Below, piece by piece: positions 9,275 to 22,600 of a stretch of 64,000 nucleotides of DNA (its first letter is position 1; each line of letters begins with the position of its first letter). The stretch comes from Davidsoniella eucalypti (taxonomy: Eukaryota > Ascomycota > Sordariomycetes > Microascales > Ceratocystidaceae), in contig RMBW01000017.1 in the NCBI GenBank assembly GCA_004009845.1, forward strand, positions 1-64,000. Direction: 5' to 3'. A program made the translations under genes and the position numbers. The notes beneath the pieces are model-generated. The model saw only the letters and a program-made list of their open reading frames with translations. It ran no database searches and was not told the origin of the DNA.

Positions 9275-11161
9275 ATGGTGATGATGATTCCAGTGCATCA
9301 TGCGTGGAATGCTGATTCCTTCAGCACTGCTGGCCGTCGAGGCAGTTCCACGACGCTTCAGACGCATGTTATCGAAGCTACGCGAGAGTGATCGTTTAGG
9401 CGTCTTGGGCCGTCCACCGCTCCCTGCGGTGCTCGTAGAGCCAGCAGACCGTGGTGGCGCCTGGATGTGGAAGTCCATTTGACGGACATTTTCAATGCCG
9501 ACCCACGGCGCAATGGCCTCGTTAGGCACGGCACCGCCCATGACTACGTCCATGGGTGAGGTCGAGTTGTGGTGTCCGTGGTGTTGACCGTGGGGGGTCG
9601 CAGAAGGGTCCACATAGATCATGCCGTCGCCAGGGGGGCCGAACATGGCCAGGCTGCTGCTATCAGGCCACTCGGCGCCCTCGGGAATAACAAGGGTGCC
9701 AGGGTGAGGCCACGAAGCCGTGTCGGGCTCGGCCTTGACCTGGATGGGCGGCGTGTGGACGTTTTGCATGGGGTGTGACGATGGCGGGCGTGGTGGGCAA
9801 AGCATCTGTGGCTGTTGTTGTTGCTGTTGCTGCGGAGAAGGACCGGAATTCATGGACATCGTCATCCGCGGCATTGGCACGTCAAATGGTGGCTCTGGCT
9901 CAGTCGGTGCTGGGAGGGTGCTGTGGCCGTTGGCGGTCATGGGGCACTCGGAGCGCAGTGGCCGAGAAAACGTCTCGGGCATTGGCGGCATCGGCGTCGC
10001 GTTGTAGCTGCCAGAGTTGTAGCGCTCGCCCAGGTTGAACAGGAAATGCAGAAGCGTAAACATGCTGTTCTTGTTGCTGGCAGCGTCGTACAGGTGGCGA
10101 CACTCGAGCAAACGCTTGAGATCAGACGAGGTTTCGGGCCGCCAGCGAAGTTGGCTGCGGTGTGACTTGTTCCACACGCACGACTTCCACTTGGCCTTCA
10201 GCGCGTTCTGGCGCAGTAGGTTGTGCATCACTACACTGTACTGCCACTCGGTCACGACCACGCCGGCATCGAAGTGCTTGGCCACGTGGTCAAAGTACTT
10301 CTCCTTAAGAAGAACCGCAGCCTCCTCGTTGGGGGCTTCGAAGACGCGCTCTTTGCAGCTCTTGAAGCCACAGGCGAAGACTAGCTGAGGGCATGTCTCG
10401 TGGCGGGCTTTGTTGGACGGCAGATGGACATCGCTGTGGGCGCTCTTGGCATGGTTGACAAATGCCTTCTCGAAGTCAAAGGAGGCCATGCATCCTTGAT
10501 ATGGGCAGGCCCAGACAGCGTTGGTGCAGTGGAAGTGCTGGAGATGCTTCTTGAAGTCGCTCTTGCGGGTAAAGCCGACACTGACGCCTTCCATGAAGCA
10601 TAGCGTGCACTCGATGTTCTTGCGGACTCCGCCAGAGGCAGCGGCGCTGGCAGCATTTGCAGTGTCTGGCGAATCTCCACCCAGGTGTGATGTTGGTGGC
10701 GTCCATGGGATGGCCTCGTGAAGACCTTCGGGGTTATGGAAGGGTTCGTTGGAATCCCATGTCGACTGGGTGGCTACGGTGTACACCGACGCTGCATCTG
10801 AGGCTATTGAAGGGGCATTGCTAAAAACTGAGGTGGTGTTACTAGACATGGTTGCTGTTGACATGCGGGCTGACAACGGTGGCAGGTGGTGTTAGAAATG
10901 CAAAACAAAAATCGATATAAAGAGCAGAGGGTTGAGCGTCTGGACGTTGGGGGGCTTACTGTTGTTCTGTTGTTGCTGTTGCTGTTGCTGTTGTTGCTCC
11001 CCTATTTGGCGGAGGAAGAACATGAGGTTGAAAGGGCCGTAACGCTGGACCAGCCGCGAGAATGCCTGCGCATCTTCGGGTTCCATCTGCGGGAAGCCCT
11101 GATCGGGGTGTCCGGAGCTGGCACCGGAGCCGTCGGCCCATGATCCGGGATAGGTGAACAT
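9092..11161 (-). CDS. C2H2 zinc-finger protein A with polyglutamine tracts
   Basis: Probable nuclear DNA-binding regulator. Exons are 11161-10960 and 10869-9092 on the minus strand. The 90-nt intron has donor GTAAGC, branch CTAAC and acceptor TCAG, phase 1. The product is 659 residues. Residues 1-67 hold a short helical segment (FSRLVQRYGPFNLMFFLRQI) and a Gln tract. Three zinc-finger-like units follow: C155/C158-H176/H181, C189/C194-H207/H212 and C234/C239-H262/H266. After them comes a conserved block with WKSC and LECRHLYDAAS. The C-terminal half is low-complexity and ends with His/Gln runs (about residues 590-625) encoded by CAG/CAA repeats. The architecture and intron phase match the gene at 28083, its paralogue. 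The start is less certain because an in-frame ATG exists at 11272. DNA target and pathway are unknown; the call rests on finger spacing. Confidence 0.8.
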
Positions 11162-14100
11162 AACTCTATGGCTACTTGGATTGGTGTCCAGTGGGGCTAT
11201 ATGGAGAGCTAGCACCGGAAGTGTGTTGGAAACGGCACGAGGCGGCACACAGGATAGATATCGCGAGGTCAAGAGATCGGTCGTCGAAGAATTAGAAACA
11301 AAGGCGCTGGGACGACAAAGAAGCGGATTCTTGTTTCAGAAAGAAGAAAAAAAGATCCCAGACAGGCAGGCTGATAAACCAAAGGCGGAAAGACTTTCTG
11401 GACGAAAAGAAGTGGGAGCACGGAGCAGACCAGCAACTGAACTCTCGAGCTCACTGAGGCGACGGCGATGGCACGTACGCGCAATAACGGAAAGGCGGAG
11501 CAGCTGCGCTATAAAGACAGGAAAAAGAAGGAAGATGGGTGGTTATAGAGGCTCGGCACTGGCGCACGATAGCGCGGCAAATGGCACAAGACAGTGGTAC
11601 AGAGTGTTGTCTGGACAGCCTGGGGGGCAACGAAACTCGTTTTAGCTGTCAACTGTTTCTTGGTCTCGAGACCTGATGGCTGACACTGCCGCTGTAGTGA
11701 GGAACCAATCGTCGTTGAAACGCACCAGCGTGTGTGGGCTGATATGGCCAGGGACGGAGGAAGATAAGGTCAAAGATGGCTGTAAGAAAAATAACTATGC
11801 GGCTCCAGGCGCAAGAATGGAGATGTCAAGGGAAGAGAGAAAGATGCGTGTGTCTCTAGTGGGAAGATGGAGAATTAGGTGTCGTATTATAGCAGTTTGT
11901 CGTGGCCAGTGAGATGAGAATCGGGGTGGAACGCGGTGTCCGTCGTCAGAAAGGAAGAAGAGATCGAAAAAGAGAGAGAGATATATGTATATATAAGAAG
12001 CCAAGACCACAGCGGTGACGAAATCCAAGGGCAAGAATTGAAGTGGGCGAGAGATGGAGAGACAAGCAGAGGGAGGGTTTAACGAGCGACAGTCCGGGTA
12101 GACTTTGGGGGAGACTCGAAAACAGAGGAAGAAGCTGTGTATATGTGTATATGGCGGGAAGTCCAGGGAAGAGGTTCGAATGTGAGGACCGCAGTAGCCA
12201 GGGCGAGAAAGGCGTCGACGTCAAGGCCAAGGTCAAAGACGAAAGCCTTGGAGACAGTCAAGAGGTGGTCTGGAAGTGCCCAGGTGCTTTCTTTCTAGAT
12301 ATGCTAGCTTCGATGTCTCTGTTTCGATTTCTTTGTCTGGTGAAATTCGTTCCGAACCGTCTTGGATTTTATGCGAGGCGAGGTTTTGATGCGTGCGCCA
12401 AAATAAAAGAGAAAAAACAAGAAGAATATTCAAGTTAGTGGTCGGCGGAACTCTATCAGAACTTCGGAATCCAGAGCAGGTATGGGCTTCTTCTAAGCGT
12501 CCTTTTATTTATTTTTTCCTTCTCGGATGAAAGAACGAAACTAGCAGAAACGCAGTGTCTCAGGCGCTTCTTCAACTTCTTTTGATTCTTCTACTGTTCT
12601 TCTGGCAGTGTTGTCGTCGAGTTGAGGTGGCTCAAGGGAGGGGAGGGAAAAGAAAAAAATTACAAAAATAGTGAAATAAACGAGCGAGACAGAAAGAAGG
12701 AAGCCTGCAGTTGAATCAATCAAAGACTAAACTCGATATATTAGTCGAGAGTTCACGGAGCCGGAAAAAAAAATAAAGAAAAAGAAAAAACGTATGAATG
12801 GAAACAAGAAGAAAATATGGAGAGCAAAAGCGGCCGTTATTATTATGGACTTCTTTAGATTGAAGTCTAGAGTATACTAAGCGTAGTTGCAAAACTTAGG
12901 CGGTCGGCGTTCTGATTATAATTTCCAGATCTCAACTTAAGATCGAAATCAAGAACTCGGAGGAAAAAACGATGAATTAATTCTTTTTTTTTTTGGAGAA
13001 AACAAGAGAGAGGGAAAAAAGAAAACAGCAAAAAAAGCCTTTAATTCAATCAAACAGAAAGATCCAACGTAAACAACATGTCTGACACGAAGAAGAATAT
13101 TAGTGTCGAGACGGCCCCAACAGTAGGAGACTATCAAGTGCTTTCTCTCTTTTTCTTCTCTATCAAGGTGTTCTCTTTCTACTGTGATCCTCCATTCCTG
13201 CCGAAGCCATTCTCAGAGTTGGTCGGTCAGATACTCGTCAAAATGGTTGTCCAATGCCGTCCTCAGACATGAACGCACCAGAATGCCTCTGTATCTCGCG
13301 GGCATCTCTCTCCATCACTAACACCATACTATAGCCCTTCTAATGATGCAAGATAATAAAATGCCCTGGAAACAACAGAGACATACAGCACTAGCAAGGG
13401 CACCCCAGGCCCTAGACAGCTGACGGGCCCTACCCACGTCCCCTTCACTGCTACAAACAAGCAAATGACAACGAGAATCACTCCACCTGTGGCTTGCTTG
13501 GTTGTTCTCTGTCTTGTTTGGCTGGCTGTCCTTCTAATATTCTTCCATTCTTCCTTTTCGCAGGTAATTTGTTTTTCTTCTGCTTCTATGCAAGGGAAGC
13601 CTAGCAACATACAAAACAACGGTAACGCTGGGGTCGGTGCCGCTCATTTGCAAACCCTCATATGATAACCCTAAACACTTAGAGACTCCGGTGCTCTGTT
13701 AGTACAGGCGGCAAATCGCACGGAAAGAGACCGCTGATTTCCTTGGCTTCTGTTTCTCGACTTCTCAGAGCCAAACAGACTCTTATCTTCTCTACTATAG
13801 CTAGTGGCTCTCAGTAACCAGAAGAAAAAAAGCTAGATCAAGAAGCTAGAACAGAACAAGTTCAGAATGAGCATGGGCCAGTGGTTACGGTAGGGGTTCA
13901 ATGCCAAAAGAGTCCTAGCGCAGCCTGATATATGCGGCCGCGCCAACCGAATCAGAGCGAGCCATTCTCTCTTGATTCTTAGTTGCTCTAACTACTAGTT
14001 ATTCTGAAAAACTAGAGAGTCTAGTGAAAAACTGAGGCAACCCAGGGCAGAGTAGGAAAAGCTGGCGATGTACAGAGCAAAATGTCACAATGGTGGCTTT

Positions 14101-17100
14101 TTTTTCTTCGTCTTTCCTATCCTCTGTTTCTTTTTTTATCAGCCTGCAAAGACGATGTGAAAGGTAGCCACCAAAAAGCAATCATAACCCTTGCAGGCAG
14201 TGACGTCTTCTTTTCTTTTTTTTTCTTCTTTTTCTTCCTTCGTCTTTTCCTGTTCTCTTATTTGTTTTTTTCTGTGTCTTGACCCCCCCCCCCCTCAGGG
14301 CCTTCAAAGCCCATCTTTGGTCGTTTCTCCCAGGTTTTTCTAAACCTTGACTCTTAAGCTTCTGGAAGACTTCTTAATCATTGCTTCTCAAGCACTGAAG
14401 GGAGAAAGTTAAAGAATAAATACAGGCATGTGGCCACTCTAAGCCACAATTCTAACCCTACTTTTCGTTATCTATTGTGTTTTTTTTTTTTTTTTTTTGT
14501 TGCTACGCCGCTCATCTTGATGGACTAATAACGAAAAGCTTCTCGAAATTGAAATGGTATATTGGATTAAATTTCTGTTTCTTCTATAAAGATCCTGTAT
14601 CATCCTAAATCACATATACATTATTTACATAACCGTGCTTGATAGTCATACGAGTCACATCTCAACATAACCAGTCTTACTTCTGCGTATGCAATAAACA
14701 AGGCAACAATGAAAAGATCAACGCTGTGTTATACTACATACATAGTGGCTCTTTAATTTCATAAAATAAGCAAAACTGGGCCTTCGTCCCCCCCGTCAGC
14801 TCATCTCCATTTCATCTCGTCTTTTAGTATTACTACAACTAAGTATGTAGTTACATATTATTACTACATCTCTATATACAGTACATAGTAGCCAGCAGGG
14901 GACCGAAAATTGGACAAGAAGAAGCACAAGAGCACAGATCATAATCACAGATATAAGTATCCTTCTACAAATCGTTCCAGAAGAGTAACACGACAGGCGC
15001 CTCTGCATTCCTGCATTTATCATTTATTAGCTCAGGGCTTTTTAGATGACAAAATGCACATATTCGCCTTGTCTTTCCTCTCTTCTCAAGGTTGGCACTG
15101 ACATTGGCATTGACAAGGTCCCGCCCGCATTCCTGTACGATATCATTTCGTCACTACAAGCTCTATTGCTCTCTTACTTTTCAAGAGACTCAGAATACCC
15201 CAAGTGAAGGCATATCTTTCTGTCTATCTTTCTGTCTCTCTTGCCGATATGCCGCTTCCAGAAGACTTGCTTCAAGAAGTATATCCTCTCCCTCTTCATT
15301 GATCTCTGCACTTCTAAGAATGCAGTTCATAGTTCGTGTCTCAAGACATGGCCTGTTGAACTGACTCTCTAAAGTATCCCTTGCCGAAGAACATATCCAC
15401 ATCTCCCTACCTCATTTTCTGCCCTTTGGGTCTTTCTTTTTTGTCCTGTTCTCAATCTGCCCGGCTATCAAGGAATTCGGGCCAATTTATGTAGCCATAG
15501 AGAGGATAGATATGTTTTGAATAGGAGAGAAAACTCGAAACACAAAAAAAATCTGACTGACAGCTTACAGAGCTTGCATGGAGAGAGCCTCAGCTCGACT
15601 CGGCTCTTAGTTTGGCCAGAGCGTATTGTTATAGATGAACAAATATAGACTGACAACCAGACGTATATATAATAAGCAATATAAGTACTCAGTTGCATAT
15701 GCAAACGATGCTACAGCATGAATAAGCAAAAGAGGGAACCCCCTACACGCAATATGTGCCAAGTCGTGTTGAACGACTTGGCGCTTCGACTTCAACTCGG
15801 AGAAATCTTGATACAACCTCTTACAGACTGGTAGCTGCTATGCTTTCTTTTCTCCCTCTTTAGAATCCATTACACGTAGACACGCAGCGTTATTATTGCT
15901 CGCCATGCCTTGTTGGAATGACGGCTTTTATCTGGCGAGGCTTCTAGAAGTGTTCCATAACAAGCCAGGGGGCTTCTTACCCTTTATTTATATTATTTTA
16001 TATTTTACATGTACACTCATCATCCCTGATGCAAGGGATATTGAAATCTTGTTGTTATCTGTTGCTTGTTATTGATATTTCTCAAACAACTCTCTGCCCC
16101 CTTCCTCCATGAAGCTAGGAGTTACCGTGATTCCAATTACTTCAGTCAGACATGCGTTTTGCCAGTCAACAAACCTCTTCTTGTCTAGGCGGATATACAG
16201 ATTACGAAAGGCAAGTGAAGGGAGTCAACAACTTGCCTTGTTAAAGTATGTATGGTGCTGTAACAAGAATGGCTGGGTTTTCCGCTTCTTCTAGAAGCTC
16301 AACGACCTTCATGTCTTGAGCGGACCTAGAAGAGCCCCCCCCCCCTGAAGAGAGAACCATTATGTGTAGCTTTCTCTCTATTGTTGTCAGACAAGGCTTT
16401 CTGGGCCCGGCCGGTACGTTATGGACGAAAGAAAACACAGGCCTGTACATCGATTTCTCGCAAATAGGCGGTGATACAGTACCTGTAGCCATGGATGAGA
16501 ATCTGTCGATCACCGTTTCGACGTTCCCGTGTATCTATTTCTTCACGCGTAGAAAAACCACGGATAAAAAAGATAATTTCGATGGTTTTCTTTTCTTATT
16601 TTCCTTTTAAGATTCGTTATACAATGTACAGCCAGTTTGTATCGCCAAGTCAAGGCCGCACATGCCAGGTCATAGACGGCCAACAAATCCAACAAGTACA
16701 AGGCTGCTTATAACCTGGACGTCAGGCTTTCAGCTTCAGCTCCCAGGAGTAAGAGAGATTGCGGATCTACGCATAGAGTTCACGATATTCCAACAAGAAG
16801 TAGCAAAAATAAAGAATATACACATGTATGCTCATTTTAGACTTCTTCCGTATGCTATTCTAGAAACCTGCCAACACATCAAATCTCGGATGACTTTTTC
16901 TTCGTTTCCATGCCCGCCCCTGCTTGACAAAAACAAAACAAAATAGACAACTAGTCCCTATGATTGAGTGGCGGGCTCCTTATCCAGCTACATTTGCAAG
17001 TAATTCCAAGCTGGGCCAGAAGACAGCAAGAGAGGAGAGACCTGAGGGTAACTATTCCATATCCGTCGAACAGCCTAACTCAGCATGTTCAGCATTAGCC

Positions 17101-19284
17101 ACCAAAAGAAATGCCAGCTAAAAGATGGGCTTAGTGCAGAAAAACAAAAGACTAACGGGCCGCTAGCCCCAGGAACAAAAGACTAAATAGGAAAAATTGG
17201 CCATCCTCATTGTTTCTGGTCTCGTATAATGGCCATTCACTGAAGATGGAACTAAATCATGCTGGCATGGGCCAATGTCTTTCTGGCTTTTGCAATATTG
17301 AAGGAGCTTGGCTAGAATGAAGCTTTAGGGCGTAGAGACGGTGTCTCGCGCTATCTCATCGGACTGCTTTTTGTTATCTTCCTTTTGCTGCAATCGTCAG
17401 ACAAACATGGCTGATAGGCAATGTCTTGATTTTCTTTTTTTTTGTTGCTTCCCCTCTATAATGGATGCGTAATGTCGCATCCTCGCCAGTTCAAATGTTT
17501 CATGGTATCTCTTCGGGACATAACAGAAGCAAGAAGGAGGATACGGTAATAATCGATGCATAGCCTAACTGTGAGGGGGGTATAAGTGTGGGGGGTTTTA
17601 TATCAGATAATACCAGCTTGTTTCTACAGTACTACGGTAGATGAAAAGTAGACCATGCCTACAAGCGAGCCTTGTTGTTTCGAGATTTATTACGTGTTGT
17701 TTACATTATATGTACAGTGGACTGCAAAGAAGCAAATCAGTAGTCCTAATGACTGATATGATTCAGATTAGCTACCAGTGCAACATATATACATATCTGG
17801 AATAAATACGTGGCAGCATGGTTCCCATTAAAGACACATCATAATACACATTTACTATCTATGTACTAAATAGAGCCTTTCCAAGCAGGGGAATGAATAT
17901 CACTGATTTTATGAGACTGTATATTCTACATCAAAGTTCACTACAAAATATAAAGCCTCTAAGAAAGTCGAGCTTCATCCATGATCCTGGCCTGATCGCC
18001 CGCCACCAAAAAGCAGATAATAACAAGATGAACCAAGTACTACGATCGGCCAGGAAAAAAAGAGGACGCCCAAAAGCCCAAGATGCTGACCGAAATAAAG
18101 CAAACTTGGCGTGTTTCGAAGTATGAATGCATTGTGGCTTTTCGTAATATGTACCACAATAATGGCAGAGTTTAATTGTTTTCTTTTTTTTTTAGTTGCT
18201 CTTGTGTATTCTGTTCTCTTGTGTTTGTGTTGCATCCGAGGCCATTATCACGAAGTAAAACAGGCAGCTCTATCGTCACCTTTGTGCTGTTCTATATGCT
18301 TCTGGTCCAGATTCGTCCATACAAATGTCTTGCCCAGTTTCTTGCCTGTCGTACATTAGCATCGGCAGGCACCACTACTATAAGGCCAGCCAGAACCTGT
18401 TTCCCTTAGCATTCGTATATTGCATGATTTTGTGGCGCTGTCCGGTGAATTGACCGATGACAAACGAAGACTAAGAGCCAGAAGAGAAAAAGACGAACAA
18501 AAAGGAAATAGAAGGCTTAACGCCGTCTTCGAATCTGTAGCCGACCCAAATTTAACAGCAGCATCGCCGCCTCCCCCATGTTTCTTCTCTTGTTTTTCCG
18601 TCTCTGTTCATTTCGTTCTTCCCTTGTTTATGTGGTTCTTTGCATTTTCCATCAGGCTTCTACCGCCGCTTCCATGTCATGGCATCGATCCATGTCCTCC
18701 CCATGCAGATCACAGATGGGTTGCAGGTAGCAATATGCACTAGTAATCATAAATATACCGCACATTATTGTCTCTACGACGCCAAATTGCATTCTTATAT
18801 TACATTGCATTGCACTACTCAGTCATTTGCCTGCATATGAGCCGTGCGCACGCTACAAGCTGCAGCAGAAGCCTCGATGGAACCGCCACAGAAGCACTTT
18901 AGCTAGTTAGCGCATATCTGTGTCTGTTCCGGAGCCGAGCCATCCATTCTTTTCTGTCACAAGCAGAATAAGACCTATGGGGTGGGCGGGTGACTAAAGA
19001 TCAGAGACAAGCCAGGCTACCATCACAGAACGCCACGGCAAACGGCACACAGAAGCCCCTTCGCCAGGTCTTTCGGTCTGGCTCGTTCTGCTCTCGCACC
19101 AGACAAAGTCCATTCGAGCTTCTACCACCCGTCCATCTCATCTCCGCAACAGGCGCTCTTGCGGGCACCCGTTATGCTACACTGTTGCAACATCGCCAAC
19201 TCGACGGGAGTGCTGCCCTTTTAGTCTGTACTTGGCAGTGAAAGTACCTGGCCTAGCTTGGCCGGAATCTTATAGTGACGTTGA
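11162..19284. other. Gene-free A+T-rich desert, part 1 (includes the promoter of zinc-finger gene A)
   Basis: No ORF over about 165 codons, and none with recognisable domains. 11162-12500 is purine-rich on the plus strand and is probably promoter and 5' leader of the zinc-finger gene; the 163-codon ORF at 11154-11645 there is an Arg/Lys/Ser-biased antisense reading. Homopolymers stand out: C12 at 14283-14294, C11 at 16335-16345 and a T-run at 14481-14498. I see no tRNA, rRNA or clear transposon. A long noncoding RNA cannot be excluded from sequence. Confidence 0.4.
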
Positions 19285-19623
19285 TTAGGCGCGAGATTGC
19301 CATGTATCGACAAACTCGTACTTTTGCCCATCGGGCTTTAGCAAACTATTATCAAACTTATATACCAGGGTTTGCCCACTACCGATAGGGTTAGCCGCAG
19401 CTAATTTCAATATTACTGTAAGAACCCCGGGCTTAGTGATATCGGAGATATTTCTACCCAATCTAGGCACAACTATCAGCCAAGCAATCATCCCCTTCGC
19501 CCAGAGCCAATCTAGAGTTCTTCTAGCCTTTCCTCTCCCTTTACAAGATTGTAGAGAGAAACTCGTGTCTCTTATAGGCGTCTCCGAAGGCGCATGCAAG
19601 GGCACACGAGATGTCGAAAACAA
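19285..19623 (-). other. Isolated open frame of coding-like composition, unknown
   Basis: A 112-codon minus-strand frame inside the desert has unusually balanced composition (for example IAWLIVVPRLGRNISD and PIGSGQTLVYKFDNSLL). It does not look like low-complexity noise. No family is recognised, and no splice-linked neighbours were found. It may be a relic exon of a lost gene or chance. Confidence 0.2.
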
Positions 19624-22600
19624 CCAAGAAAGAAAACCCTGCCGGCAATTCTACAGGTGACGTAGTTGGATGGTGAATCTTACATTCTCTCCGAAGAATG
19701 TTCTACGATGGTGTAATTGCATAGTTGTATATGCATTCATGTGGACTTTTCTTATTCTCCGTAGTTCCGAGAGTGTCTAAACGACCCAGAGGAGACAACA
19801 GTGAGTAAGCAGTTGAATCATATTCTTGCGTCTTATTAGTCTGCCTTGCCCTTGTCAAGTAAGCTCGGCTGTGTCTGGATCGTGTTTCTGTTTCTGTTTA
19901 TGCCTTTTGTTCTTCTCCTTCTCTATCTTCTGCGAGATTGTCCTACTGCTCGTGGCTAGCATAATGTATTGTTTGTAAACTATCAAGTAATGCTCTGATC
20001 TGCGCTCGGACTCACCGCACCAACAAGACATATGAATGAGAATCACATTGGCATTACATCACATCACATCACATCGTGATTTAGCACAATATCAATCAAT
20101 CACCAGGGTATATAGAGGCAATATGCAAGCTCACATTTTGGGAGTATCATGTACCAACCGAGAAAACAGAGACAAAGTGGCCCGTCTGGCGTCAAGAGCT
20201 TCTTCCCTTCTTTCTCGGAGATCAACGCTGTAAGGTCTGACGACCGAGCTTCTATTTCTATCTACTTCGTTTTCTTATTCTGCTTTCTTCTAGTTACTTG
20301 ATATATCTGAAAGTAAAAGCAAGCTCGGAATTCCGTGCTTGAAAAAGCCCGTGCTTGACCATTCACAAGGTAACGTGTGAACGATTAAAGTAGAGAGGAG
20401 AATAGAGACGACAAAATGCATGTTTTAAATGAACACGAAGCCCTTACATTTGGTCGGAACTTCTTTCTACCGAGAACTATGGCCAAAAAGCAGCACGAGA
20501 AGATCAAGTTCACAACTACTGCGATATCACACAGATATCACAACAGATATATTGCTGGTCCCTTTGCCTAGCTGGGAGACTTGGCTATGTCATACAAAGA
20601 GAGAGGCCTCTATATACTGCCCGAGTCTGACACCCGGTATTCGAGCCAGACAAAGAAAATCCGAGTGTAACGGCATAGAATGAGATGACAAGAGTCTCCG
20701 CTACTATTACTGATAGTGTTGCTGTTGCTTATACATACTAGACATATGTTTTCACTCAATGTTACATGGCGAAATATGACTGCTAAGCAGACGAACACGA
20801 CTGAGCCACTCAACGAACGGATCACAGAGGTATCTTGGCGGCCTGACGTGCTCACAAGAGAGGAACAAGAAAAGACCAGAGACAATGGCCTTTGATACTA
20901 ACCTGACACGTGAACATCTATATCCCATTGTATGTATGTATATTAGGCGATGGTGACCTTCCGGTTTCAAGCTGCATGCGGATATGCCTTTCTGTACGCT
21001 TTCGATTACGATACCAAGAAGGCTTTCGACGAGAAGCTCGATCTACCGAGAGAGGTTTAATCCTCTACTAAAGAAAACGAAGTCAAGATTGTAGAATAAC
21101 CAACTACAGTACCATCGACAGATCGCACATCTAGTTTTTATATATTCCCGCTCAAGTGGCTTTTGATAGGCTAAGAGTTTGGAATCTTAGCTGGTTGGGG
21201 GATTTTTATTTTGTTTATTTCTACAAATAACGTATTGAATACTACTAGAGACTTTGGTAGTATTTGTTACAGTATCCTGAATTATCTTTTTCAGCTATAA
21301 GAGAAGAACTAGACAATAATAAAATATAAATAAAAAAAATAAAAAAATAAACAACTGAGATTTTCCAGATACCGTTATGGTTGCACGCGAGGTGAGAAGA
21401 ACAAAGCGAGGACCAAAGAACCTATATTTGATTTTTGTCTTCATTTTCTTCTATTTGTCCGACTCTGATCATGAAATAGGAAAATATGAAAGCGGAAAAG
21501 AAGCATCCATGGCAAAATGGTTGATTAACGGCTATGTGCACGGGCTTATTTACGACCTCATTATACTAATACTACTAATACTACTGCTACTATATGTTTG
21601 TATAGTTACAGATAGTTAGAAGCTTTGAAACCAAGAGCTAAGAAAGAAGCTCCTTTCTCTTCTGATATGTCTGACTCCGTTTCTGTCTAGTTCACTATCG
21701 AGGCGATGTTGCTGCTGGAGACCTAATTTCCTGCTGCATAAAACGGTGCCTTAATATTGTTCGCTCGCCTTTACTATCAACAGGCTGAAAAAAACTTGTA
21801 AGCCGTCGAAAAAGATGCACTTACTGCCGAGTTCCTGTTACGCGAACGAAACTCTAGTTGTCCTCGTCATTATTGCCACTGCAACGCTGAAGATGAACAG
21901 GGACAACCAATGTTCCTCTAACAAGTCAAGCAAAGCCACCCAGTCTACGAGGAAGTTTGGACAAGAAAAAAAGAAAAAGAAAAAAGCGGAATTCGAGAAA
22001 CTACAGAAGGACTGAGCAAACAAACAAACAATCTGCAGCCAAAGAGAGCTGCTCTGGCTTTCTGCCCTGGCTGTAGCTTTGATCGTCGGCCTGGCTGTTG
22101 TCGTTTGCCCTCTCGTGACAATTTCTCTGGCACAGTCGCTTCTTTAGCTTTGCAAGGCGCTATAAGCTTCTGTCGAGCAGCTGATCAGACAAGATTTGGA
22201 GCATCAGCTCTACTATATTTCGATGTCTTGTTCTGCTCACTAGTAGCCAATATACAACTGAAACTCGGACTGCCGTTGTCTTATACCTGTCAAATAGCTA
22301 TCCTTCGCCTACTAGATCGTCTCCGCTTTCGGATTTTAAAGCCCTTACAAGATGTTGATTCAGCCTGTAAGGCATGTTTCTTTTATGTAGTTGTGGCTAT
22401 TGGGCCTTCTTTTCTTTCTTTCTCCCAAGCGAGAGAGATCTGATATGCTTGATATGTACGTACTATGTAATAGTTTTCGTCTTTTTTTAATATATATATT
22501 TTTTTACATTATACACAATTCTCCATCTTCACACCTCGTATTTTCATTATTTTTTTCTCTTCGTCTCTTAGTTGGCGAACAGACATTGATGGATCGTTGA

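Noticed and set aside
11154..11645. 163-codon plus-strand ORF
   Set aside because: Lies antisense to the promoter and first exon of the zinc-finger gene; Arg/Lys/Ser bias from purine-rich DNA.
13873..13922. Possible tRNA (GGTTCAATGCC box)
   Set aside because: No acceptor, D or anticodon arm could be paired around it.
20050..20077. Short CACAT repeats as a CRISPR or telomeric array
   Set aside because: Simple microsatellite of a few units; no spacers and not telomere-like. No CRISPR array is seen anywhere in the window, as expected for a fungus.
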